Source of the DNA: JBBQZO01 sp038207625
Lineage (GTDB): Bacteria; Pseudomonadota; Gammaproteobacteria; Burkholderiales; Burkholderiaceae_D
Assembly: GCA_038207625.1 (NCBI GenBank)
Contig: JBBQZO010000025.1
Span: forward strand, 31,642 to 95,641
Length of the DNA: 64,000 nucleotides
Direction of reading: 5' to 3'
Shown here: one piece after another, positions 28,861 to 37,417 of the stretch
Position numbering within the stretch: the stretch's first letter is position 1
How the letters are laid out: each line of letters starts with the position of its first letter
Notes under the pieces: generated by a model
Told to the model about the DNA's origin: nothing
Database searches by the model: none
The model's input: the letters and a program-made list of their open reading frames with translations, nothing else
Program-made: the position numbers and the translations under genes

Positions 28861-29451
28861 CTAGTTCAGGTCGACCAGCAGCGCGGCCAGGGTTTCCTGC
28901 GCCAGCTCTTCGAGGTGGGCGGGATAGTTCGGATGATCGCAGCCGAGCATCATCTGCGCGCCGCCCTGCAGTGCCTGCTTCATCGGCGCGCTCAGCGCGA
29001 AGCGCACGAAATGCACCGCCGACGTCTTGTCCGGCGTCTCGCGCGCCATGTCCTCGTCGGCGATCGCATACACGCGCACCTGGCCTTCGACCTGAATGAA
29101 CAGGTGATCCTCGATACCGATCAGGCGCGCCAGCGCGGCGCGCCGCGCCAGTTCGTCCGTGTATTCGATCAGCATGGTCGCCTTGAACTCGCTGCCCCGC
29201 GGCAACAGCGCGTTGTAGACGTCGAGCTCGGCCTCAATGCCCGCCTCGTCGAAGGTCTTCTCGATGCGCAGCATCTCCTGGATCTGGTAACGCAGCGTGA
29301 TCTCATCCTCGAACAACAGCGACACGTGATTACCCAGCTGGACCCGGCGCAGTTTTTTATGCGCGATGGCCGCGTCGCGCAGCGCGGGGCGCGCCTTCGC
29401 ATACGCTTCCAGCGTCAGCAAGCTGTCGCGCCGTATCAGCGGCGCGCTCAT
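28861..29451 (-). CDS. DUF3501-family protein
   Basis: A 196-aa protein of the DUF3501 family, characteristic segment HKKLRRVQLGNHVSLLFEDE and YQIQEMLRIEK. Its start overlaps the stop of the EncFtn-type ferritin gene by four bases, so expression is coupled. The family travels with rubrerythrin, Fe-S oxidoreductase and ferritin-like genes, pointing to iron or peroxide handling, but its biochemistry is unknown to me. Confidence 0.85.
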   Translation of the reverse strand: MSAPLIRRDSLLTLEAYAKARPALRDAAIAHKKLRRVQLGNHVSLLFEDEITLRYQIQEMLRIEKTFDEAGIEAELDVYNALLPRGSEFKATMLIEYTDELARRAALARLIGIEDHLFIQVEGQVRVYAIADEDMARETPDKTSAVHFVRFALSAPMKQALQGGAQMMLGCDHPNYPAHLEELAQETLAALLVDLN

Positions 29452-29756
29452 GGTTTGATCGGGTGATGATGGGGCGTGGTGATCGGCCCGGCCTTGAACA
29501 GCGCATCGCGCAGCTCGTGGTCCATCTTCGGATCGCGCCGGCGTATCCACTCGAGCAGCATCGCCGCATGCTCTTTTTCCTCGTCGCGATTGTGCGCCAG
29601 GATCAGCTTGAGCTCGGGATCGGTGCAGGCGTCGACCCGCTGGTTGTACCAGTCGAGCGCCTCAAACTCCTCCATCAGCGAGCTGATGGCGCGGTGCATG
29701 TCCAGCGTTTGCGCGGACAGCTTTTCGATCGGCTCGTGATAACCTTCATTGGACAT
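29448..29756 (-). CDS. EncFtn-type ferritin-like protein
   Basis: A 102-aa ferritin-like protein closely matching the encapsulin-associated ferritin of Rhodospirillum rubrum. The metal ligands correspond to Glu30, Glu60 and His63, with DWYNQRVDA and AHNRDEEKEHAAM around them. These proteins form ring-shaped decamers with a ferroxidase site between subunits. The C terminus ends in a His/Pro tail and lacks an encapsulin-targeting peptide of the R. rubrum kind. No encapsulin shell gene is nearby. It lies between DUF3501 and the Fe-S protein. Confidence 0.88.
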   Translation of the reverse strand: MSNEGYHEPIEKLSAQTLDMHRAISSLMEEFEALDWYNQRVDACTDPELKLILAHNRDEEKEHAAMLLEWIRRRDPKMDHELRDALFKAGPITTPHHHPIKP

Positions 29757-29768
29757 CGCTGTCTCCCT

Positions 29769-31103
29769 CTAAATGGCGTAGGCTTTGCGCAGCAGCGTCA
29801 GTGGATGGGCCAGTTGCGCCTGTGGCAGGCCGGCCTCGCCGATCCCCTGCGCGATGTGGTGTCCGGCCAGCTGGCAGTCGGAGGCGATATACGCGGCGGG
29901 CGGATTGGCCATCGCCTTGAACACCGGTTTGCCGATCTTCATGGCGATCGCATGGAACTCTTTTTTGACGCCGAAGGTGCCGGCGTGTCCCGAGCAGCGC
30001 TCGACGATATTGAGCGTGGTGTCGGGCACCAACTGCAGCATCTCAGCGGTCTTGCGGCCGATGTTCTGCACCCGTGAGTGGCACGGCACATGGTAGGACA
30101 CCTGCCCCAGCGCCTGCTTGAAGTCGAGTCTGAGCAGACCGTCGCGCTTGCGCGCGACAAAATATTCGAACGGGTCCCACATGGCCGCCTTGACCGCCTG
30201 CGTGTCGGCACAGTCGGGGAACATCAGCGGCAGCTCCTGCTTGTACATCAAGGTGCAAGATGGCACCGGCGTGACGATCGCGTAGCCTTCGCGCGCCAGC
30301 GCGGCCAGACGCGGCATGTTGATGTTCTTCTTTTGCTCGACGCCGTCCAGGTCGCCCTGTTCGAGCTTGGGCATGCCACAACACACCTCGCCTTGCACCA
30401 GCACGTATGGGATCTCGTTATGGGCCAGCAGCGCCAGCAGATCGTGGCCGATGCCCGGCTCGTTGTAGTTCACGTAGCAGCTCGCATACACGGCCACCTT
30501 GCCTTGCGTGAGCGCGCCGGCGCGCACCGGCCAGGCCGGCGACGGCGCGGCGCCGCTGCGAAACTTGCGTGTGGCGAAGGCCGGCAGCCAGGCCTGCTTG
30601 TCGACGCCCAGCGTCGCCTCCATCAGCGCGCGCGCTGCCTGCGTGCGGTTGATCGCGTTGACCGTCTGGGTCACCACGGGAATGCCGGCCAGCTTGCCGT
30701 TGGCGTCGGTATTGGCAAGAAATTTATCGCGCCGGCGAACTTCGCCGTGGCGGTACTTGAGCGCTTTCGCGCGCAGCATCAGGTGCGGGAAATCGACATT
30801 CCAAGGATGCGGCGGCGTGTACGGGCACTTGGTCATGTAGCAGATGTCGCACAGATAGCATTGATCGACGACCTTCCAGAAATCCTGCTTGGCGATGCCG
30901 TCGACCTCCATCGTCGCCGAATTGTCGACCAGCTCGAACAGGGTCGGAAACGCGCCGCACAAGGACACGCAGCGGCGGCAGCCGTGACAGATGTCGAACA
31001 CCCGTTCAAGCTCGCCGTCGAGCGCAGCCGGGTCGTAGAACTGCGCACTTTTCCAGTCCAGCGGATGGCGGGTTGGTGCTTGCAGATTGCCTTCGGTAGC
31101 CAT
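29769..31103 (-). CDS. Heterodisulfide-reductase-like Fe-S protein
   Basis: A 444-aa GlpC/HdrB-type oxidoreductase subunit. Two ferredoxin-like cysteine clusters are at CHGCRRCVSLC and CYLCDICYMTKC. Two cysteine-rich CCG-type domains follow, around GEVCCGMPK and VPCHSRVQ...CSGHAG. It likely passes electrons for a neighbouring redox system. Twelve bases separate it from the EncFtn-type gene downstream, and rubrerythrin lies just upstream on the same strand. The electron donor and acceptor are not known. Confidence 0.86.
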   Translation of the reverse strand: MATEGNLQAPTRHPLDWKSAQFYDPAALDGELERVFDICHGCRRCVSLCGAFPTLFELVDNSATMEVDGIAKQDFWKVVDQCYLCDICYMTKCPYTPPHPWNVDFPHLMLRAKALKYRHGEVRRRDKFLANTDANGKLAGIPVVTQTVNAINRTQAARALMEATLGVDKQAWLPAFATRKFRSGAAPSPAWPVRAGALTQGKVAVYASCYVNYNEPGIGHDLLALLAHNEIPYVLVQGEVCCGMPKLEQGDLDGVEQKKNINMPRLAALAREGYAIVTPVPSCTLMYKQELPLMFPDCADTQAVKAAMWDPFEYFVARKRDGLLRLDFKQALGQVSYHVPCHSRVQNIGRKTAEMLQLVPDTTLNIVERCSGHAGTFGVKKEFHAIAMKIGKPVFKAMANPPAAYIASDCQLAGHHIAQGIGEAGLPQAQLAHPLTLLRKAYAI

Positions 31104-31208
31104 GCGCGTCCTCGCTCGGTGAGACTGCCGTCAGCGCACCGACCGGCTTGCGGTCAGGCGCGCATGCGCAGCGCCCGCGCCGTGCGGCGGGCGTACTGCG
31201 TCACAACG

Positions 31209-31631
31209 CTAGTCGACCAGCTCGGCCAGCGCCTTGGTGTAGCGGTTCGCGTGCGAACGCTCGGCCTTGGCCAGCGTCTCGAACCAGTCGGCGATTTCGT
31301 CGAAACCTTCTTCGCGCGCCGCCTTGGCCATGCCCGGATACATGTCGGTGTACTCGTGCGTTTCGCCCGCCACGGCCGCCGTCAGGTTCTGGCGCGACGA
31401 GCCGATCGGCAAGCCGGTGGCCGGGTCGCCCACCGCCTCGAGATACTCCAGGTGGCCGTGCGCATGGCCCGTCTCGCCCTCGGCGGTGGAGCGAAACAGC
31501 GCCGCGATGTCGTTCTGGCCTTCGATGTCGGCCTTGTTGGCGAAGTACAAATAGCGCCGGTTGGCCTGCGATTCGCCGGCGAACGCGGCTTTCAGATTGG
31601 CTTCGGTGCGGCTGCCCTTGAGGTTGCTCAT
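31209..31631 (-). CDS. Rubrerythrin, short type without rubredoxin domain
   Basis: A 140-aa diiron four-helix-bundle protein. Iron ligands are seen in FAGESQANRRY, STAEGETGHAHGH, AVAGETHEY and AKAERSHANRY. It stops after the bundle, so it lacks the C-terminal rubredoxin domain and needs an external electron donor, plausibly the Fe-S protein next to it. It is likely to reduce hydrogen peroxide. The first gene of the iron/redox cluster. The ATG at 31631 follows GGAGATAC. Confidence 0.9.
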   Translation of the reverse strand: MSNLKGSRTEANLKAAFAGESQANRRYLYFANKADIEGQNDIAALFRSTAEGETGHAHGHLEYLEAVGDPATGLPIGSSRQNLTAAVAGETHEYTDMYPGMAKAAREEGFDEIADWFETLAKAERSHANRYTKALAELVD

Positions 31632-31930
31632 GCGTATCTCCTTGGTCGTGAAATAGCAGTGTCGCTTGCCCAACAAGTTTCCCGCAGCCCGGATCGGCGC
31701 CGTGGTGGCCTGCGACGGTTGGAAGAAACCGGCGCCAGCGCGCCAGATTCAGCGTCCATTCTGAGCGCGCGCTAGCAATTCCACAAGTTGGTTTTTTCAA
31801 TAAGTGTGATAGGTAAAATTAAACTCCGCCAAATGGATATACGGGCTTTTCCTATTGATATCGCGCAAGGCGGGCGTTGTGTGTAAGCCACGCCAGGCCG
31901 GCCGAGCGGGGGCGTTCGTGGTAAGCTTCG
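31632..31930. other. Divergent region rubrerythrin / TPP riboswitch
   Basis: About 300 bases holding promoters for both directions. An AT-rich stretch around 31785-31820 with TAAAAT at 31814-31819 is a candidate -10 for the riboswitch transcript; no strong -35 is seen. No gene found. Confidence 0.4.
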
Positions 31931-32010
31931 GCTTCGCTAGGGGTCCTGGAAACGTATTTTCCGGGTGAGAGATACCCTCCGTACCTGATCTGGATAATGC
32001 CAGCGAAGGA
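31931..32010 (+). ncRNA. TPP (THI-box) riboswitch
   Basis: The sequence carries the conserved THI-box elements: a left P1 arm CTTCGC, then GGGGT, the loop GGGTGAGAGATACCC, and CCTGATCTGGATAATGCCAGC, closed by a right P1 arm GCGAAGG. It lies about 90 bases upstream of the TonB receptor start, so it most likely lowers expression of that receptor when thiamine pyrophosphate is abundant, by hiding the ribosome site or by early termination. The elements are seen; the effect on the gene is from family knowledge. Confidence 0.93.
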
Positions 32011-32103
32011 AAGCGCAAAGTAGTCCCCCTCCTTTGTTTGCTCCCCGCGCTGGTCCCGGCCTTCTTCCTGTCGCGCCGCTGCGCGATGCACCACGAGCAA
32101 ACT

Positions 32104-34236
32104 ATGTCAACACCAAACTATTCCCTGATCGCCCTGGCGGTCCTGCAAGCCTGCGCCGCATCCGCGCTGGCGCAAACTGCCCCCCAGGCCATGCCCGAAG
32201 TGGTCATCTCCGGCAGTAAGACGGGCGGCCTTGAACGCGCCGCCGTGGCCGGTTTTTCCGACGCGCCGCTGCTGCAAACGCCGGCCTCGGTGAGCGTGTT
32301 CGGGCGCGAGCAGATGCAGGACCTGCGCATCCGTTCGAGCAGCGACGCGATGCACTACGACGCAAGCGTGAGCGATTCGTACAACGCGGTCGGCTACGCC
32401 GAACAGTTTTCGATCCGCGGCTTCGTGCTCGACAACACGTCGAGCTACCGCAAGGACGGCTTTGCCATTCCGGGCGACACCCAGATCCCGCTGGAAAACA
32501 AGGAGCGCATCGAAGTGCTCAAGGGCCTGGCCGGTCTGCAGGCGGGCGTGGCCGCGCCGGGCGGCATCATCAACTACGTCACCAAGCGTGCGACCGACGC
32601 GCCGCTGCGCCAGGTCACGCTCGAAGTGAGTGAGCGCGGCACGCTGTACGGCAGCATCGACCTGGGCGGACGTTTCGACGACAAGCGCTTTGGCTATCGC
32701 GTCAACGCGGCCAACGAGCGCCTGCGCTCCTACGTCAAGGGCGCCGACGGCAAGCGCGAGTTCGTCTCCGGCGCGTTCGACTGGCAGATTTCGCCCCAGG
32801 CGCTGCTGCAACTGGACATGGATTACCAGCACAAGTCGCAAATCAGCGCGCCCGGCTACCAGCTGATCGGCGGCACCGCGCTGCCGAGCGGCGTCTCGCC
32901 CGACACACTGCTCAACGCGCAACCATGGAGCAAGCCGGTCGACACCGTGTCGCGCAATCTCGGCCTGCGTTTCGCGTACCAGTTCAACGCCGACTGGCAC
33001 GCCAGCATCGCCGCCAACAAGCACTGGTTCAAGCGCGACGACTACACCGCCTTCCCGTATGGCTGCGGCGCCGAGAACCTGTACCCGGGTTATTGCGCCA
33101 ACGGCGACTACGACGTGTACGACTACCAGAGCGTGGGCGAGTCCAAGTCGCCGCTGGGTGTGCAGGCCCAGCTTCAGGGCAAGTTCGCCACCGGCGCATT
33201 TGCACACGCGCTGACCGTGGGCGCGTCGCTGTTCGAGCGCCACGACAAGTTCGGCAACTACGTCTATGCGCTGGTCGGTACCAGCAACATCTACCATAAC
33301 GTGATCGTGCCGCCATCGACGGACAGCACCGGCCCGGTGACCGAACGCCGCACCGAACACGAACGCGCGCTGTTCGTGCAGGACGTCGTCACGCTGACGC
33401 CGCAAACGACGCTGCACGCCGGTCTGCGCTACGTGCAGGTCAAGCGCGACGAAGTCGTGCCTGGCGCGGCCAACGCACAGACCGACAGCGGTTTCGTGCT
33501 GCCCAATATCGCGCTGGTGTATAGCCCTCAGGCAAACTGGTCGGTGTATGGCGCGCTCGCACACGGTCTCGAACACGGCGGCATCGCCCCGGTCGCGCCG
33601 GACGGCCAAGCTGAAATCACCAACGCCAACCAGGCGCTGTCGCCCAGCCGCTCGAAGCAGTTCGAACTGGGTACCAAAGCCGAACTGGGACATGGCTTGA
33701 ACGTGGCGGCGGCGCTGTTCCAGATCCGCAAGGGCCTCGAGTACACCGATGCCACGCCCACCTACGTGCGCAACGGCGTGGAAACCCATCGCGGGCTCGA
33801 GCTGACTGCCACGGCGCGCGCCAGCGCCGAGCTGCGTGTCGGCGTATCGCTAACGGCCATGAACACCAAGCAGGAAGGCACCGGCCAGGCCGACACCGAC
33901 GGCAAGCGCGTCACCGACGTACCCAACTTCAAATCGACCAGCTGGTTCGACTACAAGGTCGCCGCCCTGCCCGGCCTGACACTGAACGGCAGCTGGAACT
34001 ACGCCGGCTCGAAAGCCTTCGATCGCGCCAACACCGTCAACGTGCCGAGCTACCATCTGCTCAATCTGGGCGGCGCCTACCTGACCCAGATCGGCGGCGT
34101 CGCCACCACGGTGCGCGTGAACGTCGACAATGTGTTCGACAAGTTCTACTGGCGCGACGTGACGCCGGCGCTGGGCGGCTATTTGCTGCCAGGCGCCTCG
34201 CGCGTGTTCAAGGTATCGGCCCAGTTCGATTTCTAA
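32104..34236 (+). CDS. TonB-dependent outer-membrane receptor, TPP-riboswitch controlled
   Basis: A 710-aa outer-membrane receptor with a signal peptide ending near ASALAQ, a plug domain (PEVVISGSK, then SIRGFVLDN and IEVLKGLAGLQAGVAAPGG) and a 22-strand barrel that ends in the typical aromatic residue (AQFDF). Sequence alone resembles siderophore receptors, but the riboswitch upstream argues for thiamine or a thiamine precursor as cargo. I take the ATG at 32104 because the signal peptide begins there; a longer start at 32086 is possible. Terminated by a strong hairpin. Confidence 0.9.
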   Translation: MSTPNYSLIALAVLQACAASALAQTAPQAMPEVVISGSKTGGLERAAVAGFSDAPLLQTPASVSVFGREQMQDLRIRSSSDAMHYDASVSDSYNAVGYAEQFSIRGFVLDNTSSYRKDGFAIPGDTQIPLENKERIEVLKGLAGLQAGVAAPGGIINYVTKRATDAPLRQVTLEVSERGTLYGSIDLGGRFDDKRFGYRVNAANERLRSYVKGADGKREFVSGAFDWQISPQALLQLDMDYQHKSQISAPGYQLIGGTALPSGVSPDTLLNAQPWSKPVDTVSRNLGLRFAYQFNADWHASIAANKHWFKRDDYTAFPYGCGAENLYPGYCANGDYDVYDYQSVGESKSPLGVQAQLQGKFATGAFAHALTVGASLFERHDKFGNYVYALVGTSNIYHNVIVPPSTDSTGPVTERRTEHERALFVQDVVTLTPQTTLHAGLRYVQVKRDEVVPGAANAQTDSGFVLPNIALVYSPQANWSVYGALAHGLEHGGIAPVAPDGQAEITNANQALSPSRSKQFELGTKAELGHGLNVAAALFQIRKGLEYTDATPTYVRNGVETHRGLELTATARASAELRVGVSLTAMNTKQEGTGQADTDGKRVTDVPNFKSTSWFDYKVAALPGLTLNGSWNYAGSKAFDRANTVNVPSYHLLNLGGAYLTQIGGVATTVRVNVDNVFDKFYWRDVTPALGGYLLPGASRVFKVSAQFDF

Positions 34237-34255
34237 GCGTGGCCGGTCAATAAAC

Positions 34256-34298
34256 AAGGCGCCATGGCGCGGCGTACAGCCGCCCCATGGCGCCTTTT
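34256..34298. terminator. Bidirectional hairpin terminator
   Basis: A perfect 12-base stem, AAGGCGCCATGG with its complement, separated by about 17 bases, with T-runs available on both sides (TTTT after the plus arm). It sits between the convergent TonB receptor and outer-membrane protein genes. Confidence 0.8.
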
Positions 34299-34317
34299 GC
34301 GTGATGCAGGCGTCTCG

Positions 34318-35043
34318 TCAGAATACGTACTGCAGGCGCAGCGTGACAGTCTTGGCGTTGCGCGCTGAATTGGTGCCGATCAGGTAGGCCGCTTCGTACT
34401 TCCATTGCTGCTTGCCCGCCCCGTCGATATGGCCAAACAGTGCCGGTCCGATCCGGTGTGACTGTTGGTCGCGCGCCGACCAGTGATCCCACTCACCGAC
34501 CTCGCCAAAACCTTGCACACCAAATTCGAGCGCCGGCTTCCAGCGGTATTTAACCTGCCACTGGTAGGCCAGCTGCATCGCGTTGGCCGTGGCGCTGCGA
34601 TAGTCGCGCGAGAAGAACAGGTTCAGGTTGAACTGGGTGCGTCCCAGCTCGGTTTGCATGACCGGGCCGAACTCGACGCCGTAGCCTTCGCTGGCATCGC
34701 GCGGGCGCTCGAGCGTCGTGTGCAGCGCCACATCGACCGGATACTGTCCCTGCGTGAGCATCACGTCGTTCTGCCATTCGAGCGCGGCCAATTCGAGCGG
34801 TCCGGGACTGAGCTGAAACCAGCTGGCACTGAGCTCGGTAAACCAACGCGCGTTGACGTTGTAGCCCAGCCCCAGTTCGGGTGCGCTGCGCGGCGGCCTG
34901 CCCGATGGTTTGGCGTTCCAGTATTTGAAGTCAACGGTGCGTTCGCCCGCCTCGGGATAGGTCGACACCAGGTAATAGCCGGTGCCCGCCAGGGCCGCTT
35001 GGGCCGCTACCGTCAGCGCCGCCAATACGATCAGCTTTTTCAT
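34318..35043 (-). CDS. Outer-membrane beta-barrel-like protein
   Basis: A 241-aa protein with a clean signal peptide (MKKLIVLAALTVAAQAALA) and alternating amphipathic strands that end in the Phe-terminated QYVF, typical of outer-membrane barrels. No family name is clear. It follows the NadR-like gene with about 100 bases between and may have its own promoter. The substrate is unknown. Confidence 0.65.
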   Translation of the reverse strand: MKKLIVLAALTVAAQAALAGTGYYLVSTYPEAGERTVDFKYWNAKPSGRPPRSAPELGLGYNVNARWFTELSASWFQLSPGPLELAALEWQNDVMLTQGQYPVDVALHTTLERPRDASEGYGVEFGPVMQTELGRTQFNLNLFFSRDYRSATANAMQLAYQWQVKYRWKPALEFGVQGFGEVGEWDHWSARDQQSHRIGPALFGHIDGAGKQQWKYEAAYLIGTNSARNAKTVTLRLQYVF

Positions 35044-35146
35044 AAGTGGGTTGCCCGCGCAAGTAAGAAGACGACGACAGTTGGTTACACCACTGTCCCG
35101 TCGATTCTACTTGTTTGACGCCCGCGCGGGAAGGTCCGCGGCAAGA

Positions 35147-35668
35147 TCAGGCGCCCAACAGCACCTCAACCCGGCGCAAGCGTTGTTCCAGCGTCCCTTC
35201 GACCAGCACAAACGGAATGGCCCGGTGCGCCAGCAGCGCCAGCAACTGGCTGTGGATGGTCTGACGCACCGCTTCGGACTCGCGCTGCAAGCCGTCAGCA
35301 ATCCACGGACCATCGGGCGCGGTCACCAGCGTGAGCGCATAGTCGTGGCGCTGCACCAGCGCCGTCAGCGCGGGATCGGGGCCGCCGAAATAGAAACTGC
35401 TGTAGAGCGCCGTCATCAGCGGCGTGGTATCGCAAAACAGGTAGTCGGTGGCCAATACGGCGGCCGCATCCTCGCGCTGCTGCTGGGTGCGCCCGATGCC
35501 GAACTGGTCGAGCGCGCAGGGCACCCGTCCCTCGGTCTCGACGAACTCGCGCAAGTACTCCGGCACCCACACGCTGCGATAGTGTTGCGCCAGCGCCTGC
35601 GCCAGCGTCGACTTGCCGGACGATTCGGCGCCCAGGATCGCCACGCGCCGGCATGGTTGGGCGCTCAC
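35147..35668 (-). CDS. NadR-like ATP-dependent kinase
   Basis: A 173-aa P-loop protein resembling the C-terminal ribosylnicotinamide-kinase domain of NadR. Walker A is ILGAESSGKSTLA; VPEYLREFVE and FVLVEGTLEQRLRRV are family features. It lacks the nucleotidyltransferase domain. The GTG start overlaps the stop of the PnuC-family gene by four bases, so the pair forms a transport-and-trap unit. The vitamin substrate (nicotinamide riboside or thiamine) is not proven. Confidence 0.82.
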   Translation of the reverse strand: MSAQPCRRVAILGAESSGKSTLAQALAQHYRSVWVPEYLREFVETEGRVPCALDQFGIGRTQQQREDAAAVLATDYLFCDTTPLMTALYSSFYFGGPDPALTALVQRHDYALTLVTAPDGPWIADGLQRESEAVRQTIHSQLLALLAHRAIPFVLVEGTLEQRLRRVEVLLGA

Positions 35669-36264
35669 TGCGCCACCGCCCGCTCGACCTGGCGCCAGGC
35701 GCGCAAGCCGATCAGCGCCAGCAGCACGAACACCGCATACAGGATCGCCGTCAGGATCAGCGCCTTGTGCACGTACAGGCACACGTACAGCACGTCGACC
35801 GCGATCCAGACATGCCAGTTCTCGATTTTTTTGCGCGACAGCAGCAGCTGGCCGAGCAGGCTGCCGGCCGTCAGGAAGCCGTCCGCGTAGGGTACGTCGG
35901 TATCGGTCCAGTTTTTCAGGAAGGCGGCCAGCGCGGCAAAGCCGAGCAGCCAGCCGGCCACCGACCACTGCCAGCCGCGCGCGCTGAGCGTCGACACGTC
36001 CAGCGTCGCGCTGACCGTGCCCTTGCCCAGCCACTGGTACCAGCCCCACACCGACACCAGGATGAATACCAGCTGCAAGCCCATGTCGCCGTACAGGCGC
36101 GAGCCGAAAAACACCACGCCGTAGGTGGCCGAGGAGATGATCGAAAACAGCCAGGCCCAGTGGGTCTGGCGGATGTTGAGCAGCACCGTGATCACCGACA
36201 GGACGAAGGAGATCAGTTCCAGCGGCGTAGTGGAAAAACCGAGCAGTGCGAGGGTGTCATTCAT
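35665..36264 (-). CDS. pnuC: PnuC-family vitamin transporter
   Basis: A 199-aa membrane protein with about seven hydrophobic segments and the PnuC-type ILVSVWGWYQWL motif. PnuC proteins let nicotinamide riboside in by facilitated diffusion, with a kinase trapping it; PnuT relatives carry thiamine in the same fold. The coupled NadR-like gene favours nicotinamide riboside, while the nearby TPP-riboswitch receptor makes PnuT worth testing. Confidence 0.85.
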   Translation of the reverse strand: MNDTLALLGFSTTPLELISFVLSVITVLLNIRQTHWAWLFSIISSATYGVVFFGSRLYGDMGLQLVFILVSVWGWYQWLGKGTVSATLDVSTLSARGWQWSVAGWLLGFAALAAFLKNWTDTDVPYADGFLTAGSLLGQLLLSRKKIENWHVWIAVDVLYVCLYVHKALILTAILYAVFVLLALIGLRAWRQVERAVAQ

Positions 36265-36324
36265 CAGGGGTAGCGCGGCGCGCCCGTTAGGAGTGGATTG
36301 GTGGGCAAGCGCCGGCGCGCCGCA

Positions 36325-36573
36325 TCAAGCGGCATGCAAGGAAATACGCGGTCGCAAGCCGGCCCGCGCGGCCAGGCGCACCAGCAGATCGAGGCTGAAC
36401 TGCTCGACTTTGCCGTGTTTGATGTCGGACACGCGTGCCTGGGTGGTGCCAAGCACGTCGGCCGCAGCGGTCTGGGTCAGGCCGCTGGCGCGCAACCATT
36501 GCTCAAGCGCCAGCGCCAGTGCACGCCGCATCAGGACATCGTCGGCCAGGCCGTTGGTGGGCACACTGTGCAT
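36325..36573 (-). CDS. Xre-family HTH regulator (HigA-like)
   Basis: An 82-aa protein with one Cro/CI helix-turn-helix (SGLTQTAAADVLGTTQARVSD, then KVEQFSLDLLVRLA). It has the length and arrangement of an antitoxin such as HigA, but no toxin gene lies beside it. Possible operators, ATGCA...TGCAT and a degenerate AGCTT...AAGCT, lie at about 36600-36640 just upstream. The ATG at 36573 is chosen; the frame extends 19 codons upstream. Confidence 0.8.
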   Translation of the reverse strand: MHSVPTNGLADDVLMRRALALALEQWLRASGLTQTAAADVLGTTQARVSDIKHGKVEQFSLDLLVRLAARAGLRPRISLHAA

Positions 36574-36650
36574 GCTGTCAGGCTCAAAAAGCGAAGGCCG
36601 AATTATGCAGCATTTTGCATAGCTTGGCAAAGCTTCGCTGCCTGCGCATG

Positions 36651-36815
36651 TCAGGTCATGTGGCGCTCCCCGATCTGCGCGGTCGTGCTGGCCTCACCCG
36701 GATGGACGCCCAGCGAAAGGGGCAAGGCAACGAAGGTCAGCGCAAGCACCGGCAGGCAACTGGCGCACAGGACCAACACATATTGACGAATGAACTGACT
36801 CAGAGCGGTATCCAT
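36651..36815 (-). CDS. Small single-pass membrane protein
   Basis: A 54-aa protein with one strong hydrophobic helix (YVLVLCASCLPVLALTFVAL) and a short polar tail. The ATG follows AAGGAAA. It is divergent from the SHP-type cytochrome gene with about 146 bases between. No family is recognised. Confidence 0.6.
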   Translation of the reverse strand: MDTALSQFIRQYVLVLCASCLPVLALTFVALPLSLGVHPGEASTTAQIGERHMT

Positions 36816-36961
36816 GACGGTTTCCTTCTTGCGGTGGTGGCGATGCAGCCAGTATCGGGCCGCCAGCTTAAGCAATTCTGAGGCGCGTTTGGTCGGGCGC
36901 CGGCGCCGCTAAGAAAACCTTAAGGTCGCGCCAGCAGTATGGAGGCAACCAAGGAGTTGCC

Positions 36962-37378
36962 ATGAACCGTACCCGATTGTCGCGCCGCTTGCCGGCCCTG
37001 TCCGCCATCCTGAGCCTGGCGGCGCTGCTGGCCACGCCGCCTGCGCAGGCGCTCACGCCGCAGCAGATACTGAACGACTACACCGCCCAGGCCGGGGCGG
37101 CACCGCAGCCGGCACGCGGCCAGCAGCTGTTTACCGCCAGCCACGGACGGGAATGGCGCTGCGCTTCCTGTCATGGCGTCACGCCCACCCAGGCCGGCCA
37201 GCACGCTGCCACCGGCAAGCCGATCGGGCCGATGGCGCCAGCCTTCAATGCGCAGCGCTTTACCGACCCGGCCAAGGTCGAAAAATGGTTTCGACGCAAC
37301 TGCAACGACGTGCTCGGACGCGCGTGCAGCGCGCAGGAGAAGTCCGACGTACTCAGTTGGCTGATGACGCTCAAATAG
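36962..37378 (+). CDS. SHP-type monoheme cytochrome c (DUF1924)
   Basis: A 138-aa periplasmic cytochrome with a signal peptide ending near PAQA and one haem motif CASCH. The C-terminal region KWFRRNCNDVLGR...QEKSDVLSWL is that of the sphaeroides haem protein family, high-spin cytochromes with an Asn as the sixth ligand that bind oxygen or NO. The ribosome site AAGGAG is clear. It starts a three-gene cytochrome cluster. Confidence 0.86.
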   Translation: MNRTRLSRRLPALSAILSLAALLATPPAQALTPQQILNDYTAQAGAAPQPARGQQLFTASHGREWRCASCHGVTPTQAGQHAATGKPIGPMAPAFNAQRFTDPAKVEKWFRRNCNDVLGRACSAQEKSDVLSWLMTLK

Positions 37379-37417
37379 CGCCATCGCCGCCAACCCATCA
37401 TTCAAGGAGAACAGACC

